From Porphyra umbilicalis (Eukaryota > Rhodophyta > Bangiophyceae > Bangiales > Bangiaceae), in the NCBI GenBank assembly GCA_002049455.2, contig KV918799.1, positions 1 to 64,000 of the forward strand: 64,000 nt of DNA, given 5' to 3'. Shown here piece by piece: positions 11,702 to 21,600 of this stretch; within the stretch, counting starts at the first letter, position 1; each line of letters begins with the position of its first letter. The notes under the pieces were generated by a model, which was not told where the DNA came from, ran no database searches, and saw only the letters and a program-made list of their open reading frames with translations. Position numbers and translations under genes: made by a program.

Positions 11702-12362
11702 GGCGCGTGGCGGGGGCGAGCGGCGGCGGGACGTGGCCGACGCCGTCGGAGAAACGGGTGGGTTGGGGAGGGGAACGTCGGCAGGGGCGACCGCGGGGGG
11801 AAGACGGAGGGCCGGCGGGGTGGTTGGGGGCGCATCCGGCGGCATCGCTGGCGGGGATCGGCGGCAACCCAAGTGCAGCCCGATTGGTGGGCTGACCGCA
11901 AAGGCTGATGGGCGCGCGAGATCCCCCACCCCCCCCCCGGCCCCCGCAGCGGGGGCGGGGGCCCTGCTCCCGCGGGCGGCGGTGCGCGGCCGCCGCCGAG
12001 GGGGCGGCGCCAACGGGGCACGCGGCTGACGAGGTCGGCGCGTGAATGACGAGGTTGGGCGGATCAACGGGCTTCTCCATTTTCAAGTGTGCGTAATTTT
12101 GCCGGGCCGACAGTTATGGAATTTACGCGCACAAATAGGACCTGAGCGAGAGCGCCTTTTTCAGTGGCAGTCGCCTCACGGCCTCCGTCCTGCGGGTCTG
12201 CACCACCAACCCCACCCGCCGCCCTCGTCGCTGTGGTCAGGACCTCCTTCTGCCCGCGACCCCCAACGCCTCGCTCACTGCCCGCCCCTCCTCTCCGCCC
12301 TCGCCGCCGGCGACCTTGTCTCCCACGCGCCCCCCGCCCTTCCGCCTCCCCCCCCGCCCACC
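11702..12362. promoter_or_regulatory. Shared divergent upstream region
   Basis: The 660 bp between two outward-facing start codons (11701 - and 12363 +) must hold both promoters. Around 12060-12150 the sequence is locally A/T-richer, with short AATTT and TTTTT words, consistent with a core promoter. No clear TATA box could be assigned. Confidence 0.35.
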
Positions 12363-12858
12363 ATGCGGCTGTCTGCGGCCGCGGCGGCGGCCGCCGCCCT
12401 CCTCATCGCCGCCGCCGCCGCGAGCGCCCCCCCCCCCGTCGCGGCGCTGACCAAAACGGAGTCCCTCCCCTTTACCATCCACCCCAACGCGCCCGGCTCG
12501 GTGGAGGTGGCGCTCGACACCCCCCCCATCCCCGCGTCGACGTGCGCGTTTGCGTACGCGACCGTCGGCGCGACGCCCGAAGCGTGGGAGGCGGTTGTGG
12601 AGGGGGACGGCGACACCAACCGCGTCACGTGTACGGTGCGGCGGGCGGGGGGGGGGAGCACCTACCTGATGTTTACGTCGTGGGAGGTGCGCCTGGGGGG
12701 GGACGGCGCCCTCCTCGACGCAACCGTGCGGGACGGGGGGGGGCGCCCGTGCCGCCAGACGGCGTCCACGCGGTCGTGCCGGGGGGGGTCCGCACCGTCG
12801 ACGGGTGGGGGGGGGGGGGGTGGCGGAGATTGTGGTGGCGTCGACGCTGCTGCTGTGA
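12363..12858 (+). CDS. MYDGF-like (UPF0556) secreted protein, frame broken at G runs
   Basis: From ATG 12363 there is a signal peptide (Ala/Leu-rich, residues 1-29), then a domain matching the myeloid-derived growth factor/UPF0556 family: CAFAYATVGATPEAW (Cys 61, Trp 75), NRVTCTVRR (Cys 90) and STYLMFTSWEV (99-109). These correspond to the family's C-x-F-x-Y-A...E-x-W, F-T-C-T-I-x-R and S-Y-L-x-F-T landmarks. After residue about 123 the frame changes at the G runs at 12734-12742 and 12781-12788/12807-12820. Stepping through three frames continues the protein to AEIVVASTLLL and a TGA at 12856-12858, matching the family's C-terminal strand. The ER-retention RTEL-type tail of animal members is absent. 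Family members are secretory-pathway proteins with a beta-sandwich fold. The frameshifts are probably sequence errors in homopolymers. Confidence 0.7.
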
Positions 12859-12879
12859 GGGGCTCTGCGCGATGCGGTT

Positions 12880-12901
12880 GGGGGGGGGGGGGGGGGGGGG
12901 G
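12880..12901. repeat. G22 homopolymer
   Basis: Twenty-two consecutive G, just after the inferred stop of the MYDGF-like gene. It is one of at least eight G or C runs of 8 bases or more between 8.5 and 17 kb. Confidence 0.9.
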
Positions 12902-13262
12902 TGAGGAGGCGCGTGGGTGTCGGGGATGGACGCCCGTGTTTGCTGCCCACCCGCGGATCAGGGCGCAGGGTGCGGGCGGAAAAAAAAGGGAGCGCGACGT
13001 CGCCAGTGGACGGTGGGGCACGCGGCACTCTCGCGGCGCGAGGGACCGAGCAACGCGCATCGACGGGCGCAAGCCATAAACCTATCACGCAACGCAACTA
13101 ACCCTGTGCACGGACAATCGAGAAACGGCAGCGGGCACCGACGCACGGCACGCAGCGTACGCGGTGCGCACACCCTCAGACCACCACCACACTGGCGGTA
13201 GGGGGAGCGACGGCGACCGAGCCCAGCGGCCACGCCACCCCCCACCCGCAGCGTCGCCCGAC

Positions 13263-14678
13263 TCACTCGACAAAGTGCAGCGCCCGCGAGACGGGGGCCC
13301 CGTCCGCCGCCGGCTCGACGGCGCCCACAGCGGCGCCCGCCCCCTCCTCGGCCCCCTCCTCGGCCGGCGGCTCCCCCGCCTCCCCCCCCCCGTCGACGGT
13401 GCCACCCCCGCCGACGCGCCCGCGCTCGCGCGCGTCACGACGCTGCTCACCCACACGGGCGACGGCGCCGCGGCGGACCCGTCCGCCGCCGCCACCGCCG
13501 CCGCCCCGTCCGCCGCGTCGCTCCGCGTCGCGGCCACCGCGTCGGCGTCGACGACCGCGGCCGCCGCCGCCGCGGGTGCACCCCCCCCCCCGCCGACGAC
13601 GCCACCCGCCGCTGCCGCCGCCGACGCGCGGCCGCCCCCGCGGCGGCCACAACCACCACCACGGCGGCGGTGAGGCGGCGCCCCCCCCCGACGCTGGCGC
13701 CGACGGCGGCGCCGACGACCGCCCCGACGAGGCGGCAGACGGTGGTGGCGGCGGCGGACGCGGCGGCGCGCAGGCGCGCGAGCGCCTCGGGGGAGGGGCG
13801 GGTGAGGAGGCGCAGGAGGGCCGTCCGCACCGTGGCGGCGGCGGCGGCAAAGGCGCGCAGCAGCGCGGTGAGGGCGGTGCGGAGGCGGGCGGCGGAGAGG
13901 GGGGGGGGGGGGCGGGGTGGCCGACGGCGGCGCCACCGCCGGTGCCGAGGCGTGGGAGGGAGCGGGGGAAGGGGAGCGAGCGGGGGAGCGCCGCAAAGGC
14001 GGAGCGGGCGGCGGCGAGGGAGCGGGCGCTGGACAAGACAATGGTGGACCTCGCCGTCGTCGTCGTTGTCGTCGTCACTGGCAGCGTCGACGTTGCGGCG
14101 GCCGGGGCGTCGTCGACCGGGGCCGCGTCGTCGGCCGCGTCGGCCGCACCGTCTGCCGCCGCGGGCGCGTCGTCGCCGGCGCCAGCCGCCGGCGCGTCCA
14201 CCGCCGCCGGCGCGTCCACCGTCGCCGACGCGTCCACCGTCGCCGGCGCGTCCACCGTCGCCGGCGCGTCCACGGCGCGGTCACCCAATGCATCCTCGGC
14301 GCCCGCGGGCGCGTCCGCGTCCGCACCACCCGACGGCGCCGCCGACGTGACCGACGAGGACGAGGACAGGGCGGCCGACGCGACGGACGACCGCGCCGAC
14401 GCTGTCGCGTCGTCGTCGCCCTCGACGCCGATAGGGGCCCCCCCGCCGTCGGCGGCGCCCTCGGCGGCGAGGCACGCCTCCACCGCCGCCGCGACCGCGT
14501 CGACGGCCGGCAGGGGCGACGCGTCGACGCCGCGGACGCCCGGGGGGAGGGTGGCGGGCACGGCCGGTGCGGGGGCCTTGAGGGGGGGGGTGCCCGCCGC
14601 GATCACTTGGGGCGCCGACACCCGCCGCGACTGCACCGACGCGGTCTTGTCGCCGAGGGGGGACGCCACCCGGTCCAT
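13263..14678 (-). CDS. Ala/Pro-rich unknown protein, frame shifted internally at G/C runs
   Basis: ATG at 14678 and stop at 13263-13265 lie in one frame (about 471 codons). The middle reads as Pro/Arg junk in that frame but as plausible helices in others: for example RTALLRLLTRPSPEALARLR followed by a hydrophobic Val/Gly/Ala segment (VCRLVGAVVGAAVGASVG), a possible membrane helix. The coding frame therefore probably changes at the 12-base C/G run near 13900 and again near 13578-13590, 13680-13690 and 13383-13392 before returning. The N-terminal region contains an acidic Ser/Ala-rich segment and four near-identical VDAPAT-type hexapeptides. Function not recognised; a membrane-associated low-complexity protein is all that can be said. 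Confidence 0.45.
   Translation of the reverse strand: MDRVASPLGDKTASVQSRRVSAPQVIAAGTPPLKAPAPAVPATLPPGVRGVDASPLPAVDAVAAAVEACLAAEGAADGGGAPIGVEGDDDATASARSSVASAALSSSSSVTSAAPSGGADADAPAGAEDALGDRAVDAPATVDAPATVDASATVDAPAAVDAPAAGAGDDAPAAADGAADAADDAAPVDDAPAAATSTLPVTTTTTTTARSTIVLSSARSLAAARSAFAALPRSLPFPRSLPRLGTGGGAAVGHPAPPPPSPPPASAPPSPRCCAPLPPPPPRCGRPSCASSPAPPPRRSRACAPPRPPPPPPSAASSGRSSAPPSAPASGGGAASPPPWWWLWPPRGRPRVGGGSGGWRRRRGGGCTRGGGGRGRRRRRGGRDAERRGGRGGGGGGGGRVRRGAVARVGEQRRDARERGRVGGGGTVDGGGEAGEPPAEEGAEEGAGAAVGAVEPAADGAPVSRALHFVE
14191..14272. repeat. 18-bp minisatellite inside coding DNA
   Basis: About four and a half copies of an 18-base unit, GGCGCGTCCACCGTCGCC with small variations. On the - strand they encode the VDAPAT-type hexapeptide repeat of the unknown protein. 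Confidence 0.8.
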
Positions 14679-15928
14679 GACGGCGTCGGCCGGGTGCGGG
14701 GGGGGGGGGGGGGGATTGGGGGGCGCGGGGGTGTCAGGGGGAGCGGCCGCGCGTCAAAGAACAACAGCGTGAAATGGGGAGGGGGGGAGAAAAGGGCTAG
14801 GCAAGTGGAACAAAAGGCGGGGCAAGAGGACGGGACCAGGTGCGCGGACAGAGGGCAAGTGGGGGACGAGCGAGGACGGGTTCCAGCGCGGCGACACCTG
14901 CAGAGAAGCGTGGCGCAGGGCAGGCAGGTGGGGGGCGTGGGACGTGCACACGCGTCGATGGGCAACCCAACGTCTCACGCGAGGGCGGGGGTGGTGCGCG
15001 TGCGACCGGCGCACACGTCCGACCCGTGAGACCGGCGTCTCGGCGCTCTTGTACCCCCGCCGCTGGGCCGGTCGGCCGCGCACGCCGGCCGCGCGGTGGG
15101 CCCGCGGCTACGCTTGCACGGGGGGGGCTGCCGCCCGCCCGTGCCCCCCCACCCCCCCCCACCCCGCCCGTGGCTCCCCACACGCCCGCGTGCTGCCACG
15201 CGGCCGTGCCCCCCCACGCCATCGCGGCCGCCCGCACGCGTCCCCGGCCGGCACGGCCAGACGAGGCACAGGGTGGCGGGAAGGGCACCTCGATCCCCTC
15301 ACGGCAGCGGGTACAGTACCCATCTGGGTGATACGCGCCCCCGCGGCATGGGACAAGCGTCCCGCGACGCGGCCGACGCGGCGGGTGGCGGGAAGGGTGC
15401 GCGCCGCCGCCGCGCGCCGCCGCGCAGCCGTTTCGCGTCTGCCGCCCGCGGGAGCGGCGGTCGTCGGTCCAGCGTGGCGGGCACCACGCACGGATGCACC
15501 GTGAGCGGGGGTGCCGGCGACAGCACCTGCAGCGGCGCGCAGGGCGGCATTTGGATCACACAGCCCAAATTGTGATGTGGGTCCTTGATCCAGTAGATCA
15601 GGAATGTACCTGGTGGGTGTGTAAGGACACTCAAGTCCTTCCTGGCTGCCACCCGCACGGCGTCCCGGGCGTCTGCCCGCCTCCCTCGCTTGCCGCCCCG
15701 CACGCCGCGCCCTGTCGCGGAGCGCCCGGTGCCCGCGGCGCCGCGGCGCCGTCGCGCGGCCGCGGCGGCGGCCAAACCCCCTGTCGCCCCCGCCCCCATC
15801 GTTTGCTCTGCTCTACCTCTGACCGAATCCCCGTCACCTGGTCGCCGGTCGCCCCGCTTCTGTTTTTATTTGCGTTTGGCTTCTCTGTGCCGTGCTCGGA
15901 CGGCGTGCCTGCACCCCCCCCGCGCGGC

Positions 15929-17065
15929 ATGGCCCACCGCGGGGCGGGGCGCCCCCCCCCCCGGCGCCCCCCCCCCCCCCCCCCCCGACCGCCCTCCGCA
16001 CGCTCGGCCTGCTCGTCGCCGTCGCTGCCGCCGGCGCCGCCGTCGGCCTCTTGTCTGGGGCGGTCGCCCCCCCGGCGGCGGCGGCGGCGCCGCGCCCGCC
16101 GCCGCGCACGCGGCGGCGACCGGCTTTTGGGCGCGTCGGCACCTCTTCTTTGCCGTCTCCTCTGGGCGTTCGGGCACCCACTTCCTCTCCGCGCTGCTGC
16201 GCACCGCCGCCTCGCCGCCGCTCGTGGCGACGCACGAGCCGGCGCCCCAAATGGGGGGCCCTACCCTCCGCACCGTCCTCTACACGCCCGGCGGGCGGGC
16301 CGGTTCCCTGTCGGCGCGGGCGGCGGCCAAGGTCGGCGCCATGGCGCGGGCGCTGGCGGGCACCCGCCCAGACGTTGGCTACGCAGAGACGAGCCACCAG
16401 TTTGTCGTCACGTGGGCCGACGCGGTGCTCGGCGCCCTCGCCGACGCGGCCGCAAGCGTGACGGTGATTGTGTTGGAGCGGCCGGTGGCGGACGTGGCCG
16501 CCTCCCAAGCGCGCCTCGGCTGGTTTGGGCCCCGCCACTCGGGGTGGGGCGTGTGGTACTATGACCCGGCGCGCGTGACGCCGGCGGAGCGCGCGCTGCC
16601 GCCGCCGCCGGGCTCGGCCGCCGCGGCGGCCGACCCCCAGGCGCCCGCGCCAACGACGGCGGCGGGCGCCGCCGCCGCGTGGGCGGTGCCGCCGGGCGGG
16701 CCCCGCCCCCCCGCCGCCGTGCTCGTCGATTACAATTTGGACGTGGCCGCCCGCGGGCGGGCGCTCGTGGCGGCCATCCGCGCCCGCCACGCGGCGGGCG
16801 CGTGGCCCCGCGTGCGCGTCGTGCACGTGGACGTGGGGGGGTTGGCGCGGGTGGAGGGTGGCCGCGCCGCCCTCAACCGCCTCGGCGTGGTGCCCGACGA
16901 GGGGCGCCTCGCGGCGCTGTACGCGGGCACGGCGGGGGGGGGGGGGACCGCAACGAGCGGATTGAGAAAAAGGCGCGGGGGGGGGGGGGGGGGTGTCTGA
17001 GGCGGCCGTGCGCCGCGCGCTGCGCGCCGCGGCGGCGGTGCGGGGGGCGGCGGCCGTTCGGGGGG
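15929..17065 (+). CDS. Sulfotransferase-like protein with N-terminal membrane anchor, frame broken at homopolymers
   Basis: The conserved body (about 16080-16930) contains the P-loop-like 5'-phosphosulfate site FFAVSSGRSGTHFL, typical of sulfotransferases that take sulfate from PAPS. It is followed by a second conserved helix region with VIVLERPVADVAAS, the 3'-phosphate-binding type segment. The likely start is ATG 15929 (MAHRGAGRPPPR). The C runs at 15952-15962 and 15967-15986 then change frame into a hydrophobic anchor (LRTLGLLVAVAAAGAAVGLL, about 15998-16057), and a further C7 run near 16064 changes frame into the body. G runs at 16934-16946 and 16977-16995 shift it again before the tail RNERIEKKA and VSEAAVRRALRAA. 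A type II Golgi sulfotransferase acting on polysaccharide or glycan fits; the substrate is not deducible. The exact end is uncertain. Confidence 0.65.
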
Positions 17066-17519
17066 GGGGTAGCGCCGGCGGCCGGGGGGGGACGGGCCGC
17101 CGTTTGATGGCGCGGTTGTGGGGGGGTACGGCCGCGGGCGCCCCTTCTGCTGGCGGTTGGGATTGGGCTGCGCGGGTGGCGGCTGACAACGTCGTGGCGG
17201 TCGACACTCGCCGTGCGCGGGCGCGTCCCAGGTGCTGGGTGCACCGCCTTTGGACGGCCGTGGTGATGAGGCAGGGGCCACCCCCTTCACGGCGTGTGGG
17301 TGTCTGCTGTCGGTCGTGGGCTGGGGGGTGGTCGGTCACGCGCCCCACCCGCGACGGCGGTGTCGCTGCTCGTGTCGGTGGCGGACGCGCCGACGGCATG
17401 GACGAGGGGACAAGGGCGGCCGGGGAGTGATGGAGACGCTGTACATCCTCCTCTTCCTCCCCCTGCTCCTCGCCCCCCCCCCCGCTGCCCGCTTGCGTCC
17501 TCCCCGCCCCCCTCCGCCG
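17066..17519. other. Intergenic between convergent sulfotransferase and TEN1 genes
   Basis: G/C-rich spacer. It includes the possible C-terminal continuation of the sulfotransferase frame, but nothing recognisable. Confidence 0.4.
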
Positions 17520-18235
17520 CTAGCCCCGTGCCCCCGCCGCCGGCGCGCCCGGCCCGTAGCGCGCCTCAAACACCTCCCGCATGCGCAGGGAGCGGGCGTA
17601 CAAGTCGGCGTCGTAGCCGACGAGCGGCCGTGCGATGCGGGCGACGACGGCGACCCCGCCGCGACCGTCATCGTCGACGCTGCCGCCGCCGCCCGCCGCC
17701 ACCGCTGCGGGCGTGCCCGCCACCTCCCCAATCACCTCCACCGCACCGTCTGGGGAGAGGCCCGAGAGCATCTCGGCGGAGAGCGCGGCGGTGTCGACGC
17801 GGAGGGACCGGGCCTCGGCGGTGAGGGTGATGGACGATGGCGTCGTGCGGGTGGCGTCGAGACTGCCGTGGATAGGAGGGGGAGAGGCCGGCACAGGGCG
17901 GGGCACACGCTGGTATAACCCAGAAGCACCCATTCAAAAAGAAAGCACGGAGTGAGACGGCGGCTCCTGACCGTCTGGCGGCAGCGGGGGTCTGCCGCTG
18001 CCACCACTCCATGAACTAAAACGCCAGAGCATGCCACCTCTACATGAACTAGAACGCCAGAGCAGCCATCCACTGAGCACCAGACGCCTAAAAGACCACC
18101 CAGACACCACAAAACAACATACAACCCAACGACCGCGACCGAGCCACCCGGCGGCACCCCCCCACCGACCACCTCGGCCAGCCGCACTTTGCGGCCGGGC
18201 TGCAGCGACGGCATTGGCGGCATCTTGTTGGCCAT
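17520..18235 (-). CDS. TEN1: TEN1-like subunit of the CST telomere-capping complex (one intron)
   Basis: Small OB-fold protein that, with CTC1 and STN1, binds single-stranded telomeric DNA. Exon 1 runs from ATG 18235 to about 18119-18131 and encodes LQPGRKVRLAEVV and PPGGSVAVVG, equivalent to the first OB strands. Exon 2 starts after an AG at 17910 and runs to the TAG at 17520-17522. It contains LRVDTAAL, AVEVIGEVAG and VVARIARPLVGYDADLYARSL, in the same order and spacing as plant and animal TEN1 (I/V-D/N-T, G-x-(5)-I-G-E-L, A-R-x-x-x-x-V-x-G-x-D-x-x-L-Y). The product would be about 170 residues, slightly longer than usual because of a Gly-rich loop. The 5' splice site is ambiguous within 12 bases. 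The assignment rests on pattern matching by eye. Confidence 0.68.
17910..18125 (-). other. Intron of the TEN1-like gene
   Basis: About 215 bases with stops in the coding frame. It separates the two parts of a TEN1-like protein. The acceptor reads TTATACCAG before CGTGTGCCC. The donor could be GTTGGG at 18130 or GTTGTT at 18118; both give a phase-0 junction. Confidence 0.5.
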
Positions 18236-18612
18236 GGCCGTCGACGGCCGTGGGCCGGGGAGGAGGGGCACCCGGGGGATGGTGGCGAGGTGGGGGCAAG
18301 GTGGAGCCCGAGTGCGGGCGGGGCGGCCGAGTGCAGGCGTGGCGGGGGCAGGCAACGTCGGGGCGGGAGAAGGTGGCTGGCCGTCTTAGGTTCGCGACGC
18401 GTCGTATTATGACTGGCGGGGAGACAGACACGAAAGATGTTCATGCCGCTGAACACATTAGACTTGATGAAGGCCCTTCAGCGAATTCTTCGAACGCCTG
18501 CAGCTGAAGTTGAGTAAATGGTTACGTTACTGGCGCATCAGATCGGTTGGCCTTGATATCAATCGAATATTGTGTTTCTCGATTCATTGGCGATTCATCA
18601 GAGATGAATACA
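18236..18612. other. Spacer between TEN1-like gene and the satellite array
   Basis: The first 150 bases are GC-rich TEN1 upstream sequence. From about 18400 it becomes A/T-richer. No gene seen. Confidence 0.45.
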
Positions 18613-21600
18613 GGACTTGTGTCGCCCAATAGTTCGATGGCCACGCAATTGGGGACACCATGGCGTGGTGCAACAGGTCCGTTGCACTCGCGCGGATGCC
18701 CTGGGCATGGTCACCATCGATCTCTCTGGCATTTGCGGGTGGTCGCCAACCCGCGCATGCACCCGGTTGGGGCGGGGTGGACTTGTGTCGCCCAATAGTT
18801 CGATGGCCACGCAATTGGGGACACCATGGCGTGGTGCAACAGGTCCGTTGCACTCGCGCGGATGCCCTGGGGATGGTCACCATCGATCTCTCTGGCATTT
18901 GCGGGTGGTCGCCAACCCGCGCATGCACGCGGTTGGGGCGGGGTGGACTTGTGTCGCCCAATAGTTCGATGGCCACGCAATTGGGGACACCATGGCGTGG
19001 TGCAACAGGTCCGTTGCACTCGCGCGGATGCCCTGGGGATGGTCACCATCGATCTCTCTGGCATTTGCGGGTGGTCGCCAACCCGCGCATGCACGCGGTT
19101 GGGGCGGGGTGGACTTGTGTCGCCCAATAGTTCGATGGCCACGCAATTGGGGACACCATGGCGTGGTGCAACAGGTCCGTTGCACTCGCGCGGATACCCT
19201 GGGGATGGTCACCATCGATCTCTCTGGCATTTGCGGGTGGTCGCCAACCCGCGCATGCACGCGGTTGGGGCGGGGTGGACTTGTGTAGCCCAATAGTTCG
19301 ATGGCCACGCAATTGGGGACACCATGGCGTGATGCAACAGGTCCGTTGCACTCGCGCGGATGCCCTGGGCATGGTCACCATCGATCTCTCTGGCATTTGC
19401 GAGTGGTCGCCAACCCGCGCATGCACGCGGTTGGGGCGGGGTGGACTTGTGTCGCCCAATAGTTCGATGGCCACGCAATTGGGGACACCATGGCATGGTG
19501 CAACAGGTCCGTTGCACTCGCGCGGATGCCCTGGGCATGGTCACCATCGATCTCTCTGGCATTTGCGGGTGGTCGCCAACCCGCGCATGCACGCGGTTGG
19601 GGCGGGGTGGACTTGTGTCGCCCAATAGTTCGATGGCCACGCAATTGGGGACACCATGGCGTGGTGCAACAGGTCCGTTGCACTCGCGCGGATGCCCTGG
19701 GGATGGTCACCATCGATCTCTCTGGCATTTGCGGGTGGTCGTCAACCCGCGCATGCACGCGGTTGGGGCGGGGTGGACTTGTGTCGCCCAATAGTTCGAT
19801 GGCCACGCAATTGGGGACACCATGGCGTGGTGCAACAGGTCCGTTGCACTTGCGCGGATGCCCTGGGCATGGTCACCATCGATCTCTCTGGCATTTGCGG
19901 GTGGTCGCCAACCCGCGCATGCACGCGGTTGGGGCGGGGTGGACTTGCGTCGCCCAATAGTTCGATGGCCACGCAATTGGAGACACCATGGCGTGGTGCA
20001 ACAGGTCCGTTGCACTCGCGCGGATGCCCTGGGGATGGTCACCATCGATCTCTCTGGCATTTGCGGGTGGTCGCCAATCCGCGCATGCACGCGGTTGGGG
20101 CGGGGTGGACTTGTGTCGCCCAATAGTTCGATGGCCACGCAATTGGGGACACCATGGCGTGGTGCAACAGGTCCGTTGCACTCGCGCGGATACCCTGGGG
20201 ATGCTCATCATCGATCTCTCTGGCATTTGCGGGTGGTCGCCAACCCGCGCATGCACGCGGTTGGGGCGGGGTGGACTTGTGTCGCCCAAGAGTTCGATGG
20301 CCACGCAATTGGAGACACCATGGCGTGGTGCAACAGGTCCGTTGCACTCGCGCGGATACCCTGGGGATGGTCACCATCGATCTCTCTGGCAATTGCGGGT
20401 GGTCGACAACCCGCGCATGCACGCGGTTGGGGCGGGGTGGACTTGTGTCGCCCAATAGTTCGATGGCCACGCAATTGGGGACACCATGGCGTGGTGCAAC
20501 AGGTCCGTTGCACTCGCGCGGATGCCCTGGGCATGGTCACCATCGATCTCTCTGGCATTTGCGGGTGGTCGCCAACCCGCGCATGCACGCGGTTGGGGCG
20601 GGGTGGACTTGTGTCGCCCAATAGTTCGATGGCCACGCAATTGGGGACACCATGGCGTGGTGCAACAGGTCCGTTGCACTCGCGCGGATGCCCTGGGCAT
20701 GGTCACCATCGATCTCTCTGGCATTTGCGGGTGGTCGCCAACCCGCGCATGCACGCGGTTGGGGCGGGGTGGACTTGTGTCGCCCAATAGTTCGATGGCC
20801 ACGCAATTGGGGACACCATGGCGTGGTGCAACAGGTCCGTTGCACTCGCGCGGATGCCCTGGGCATGGTCACCATCGATCTCTCTGGCATTTGCGGGTGG
20901 TCGCCAACCCGCGCATGCACGCGGTTGGGGCGGGGTGGACTTGTGTCGCCCAATAGTTCGATGGCCACGCAATTGGGGACACCATGGCGTGGTGCAACAG
21001 GTCCGTTGCACTCGCGCGGATGCCCTGGGCATGGTCACCATCGATCTCTCTGGCATTTGCGAGTGGTCGCCAACCCGCGCATGCACGCGGTTGGGGCGGG
21101 GTGGACTTGTGTCGCCCAATAGTTCGATGGCCACGCAATTGGGGACACCATGGCGTGGTGCAACAGGTCCGTTGCACTCGCGCGGATGCCCTGGAGATGG
21201 TCACCATCGATCTCTCTGGCATTTGCGGGTGGTCGCCAACCCGCGCATGCACGCGGTTGGGGCGGGGTGGACTTGTGTCGCCCAATAGTTCGATGGCCAC
21301 GCAATTGGGGACACCATGGCGTGATGCAACAGGTCCGTTGCACTCGCGCGGATGCCCTGGGATGGTCACCATCGATCTCTCTGGCATTTGCGGGTGGTCG
21401 CCAACCCGTGCATGCACGCGGTTGGGGCGGGGTGGACTTGTGTCGCCCAATAGTTCGATGGCCACGCAATTGGAGACACCATGGCGTGGTGCAACAGGTC
21501 CGTTGCACTCGCGCGGATGCCCTGGGGATGGTCACCATCGATCTCTCTGGCATTTGCGGGTGGTCGCCAACCCGCGCATGCCTGCGGTTGGGGCGGGGTG

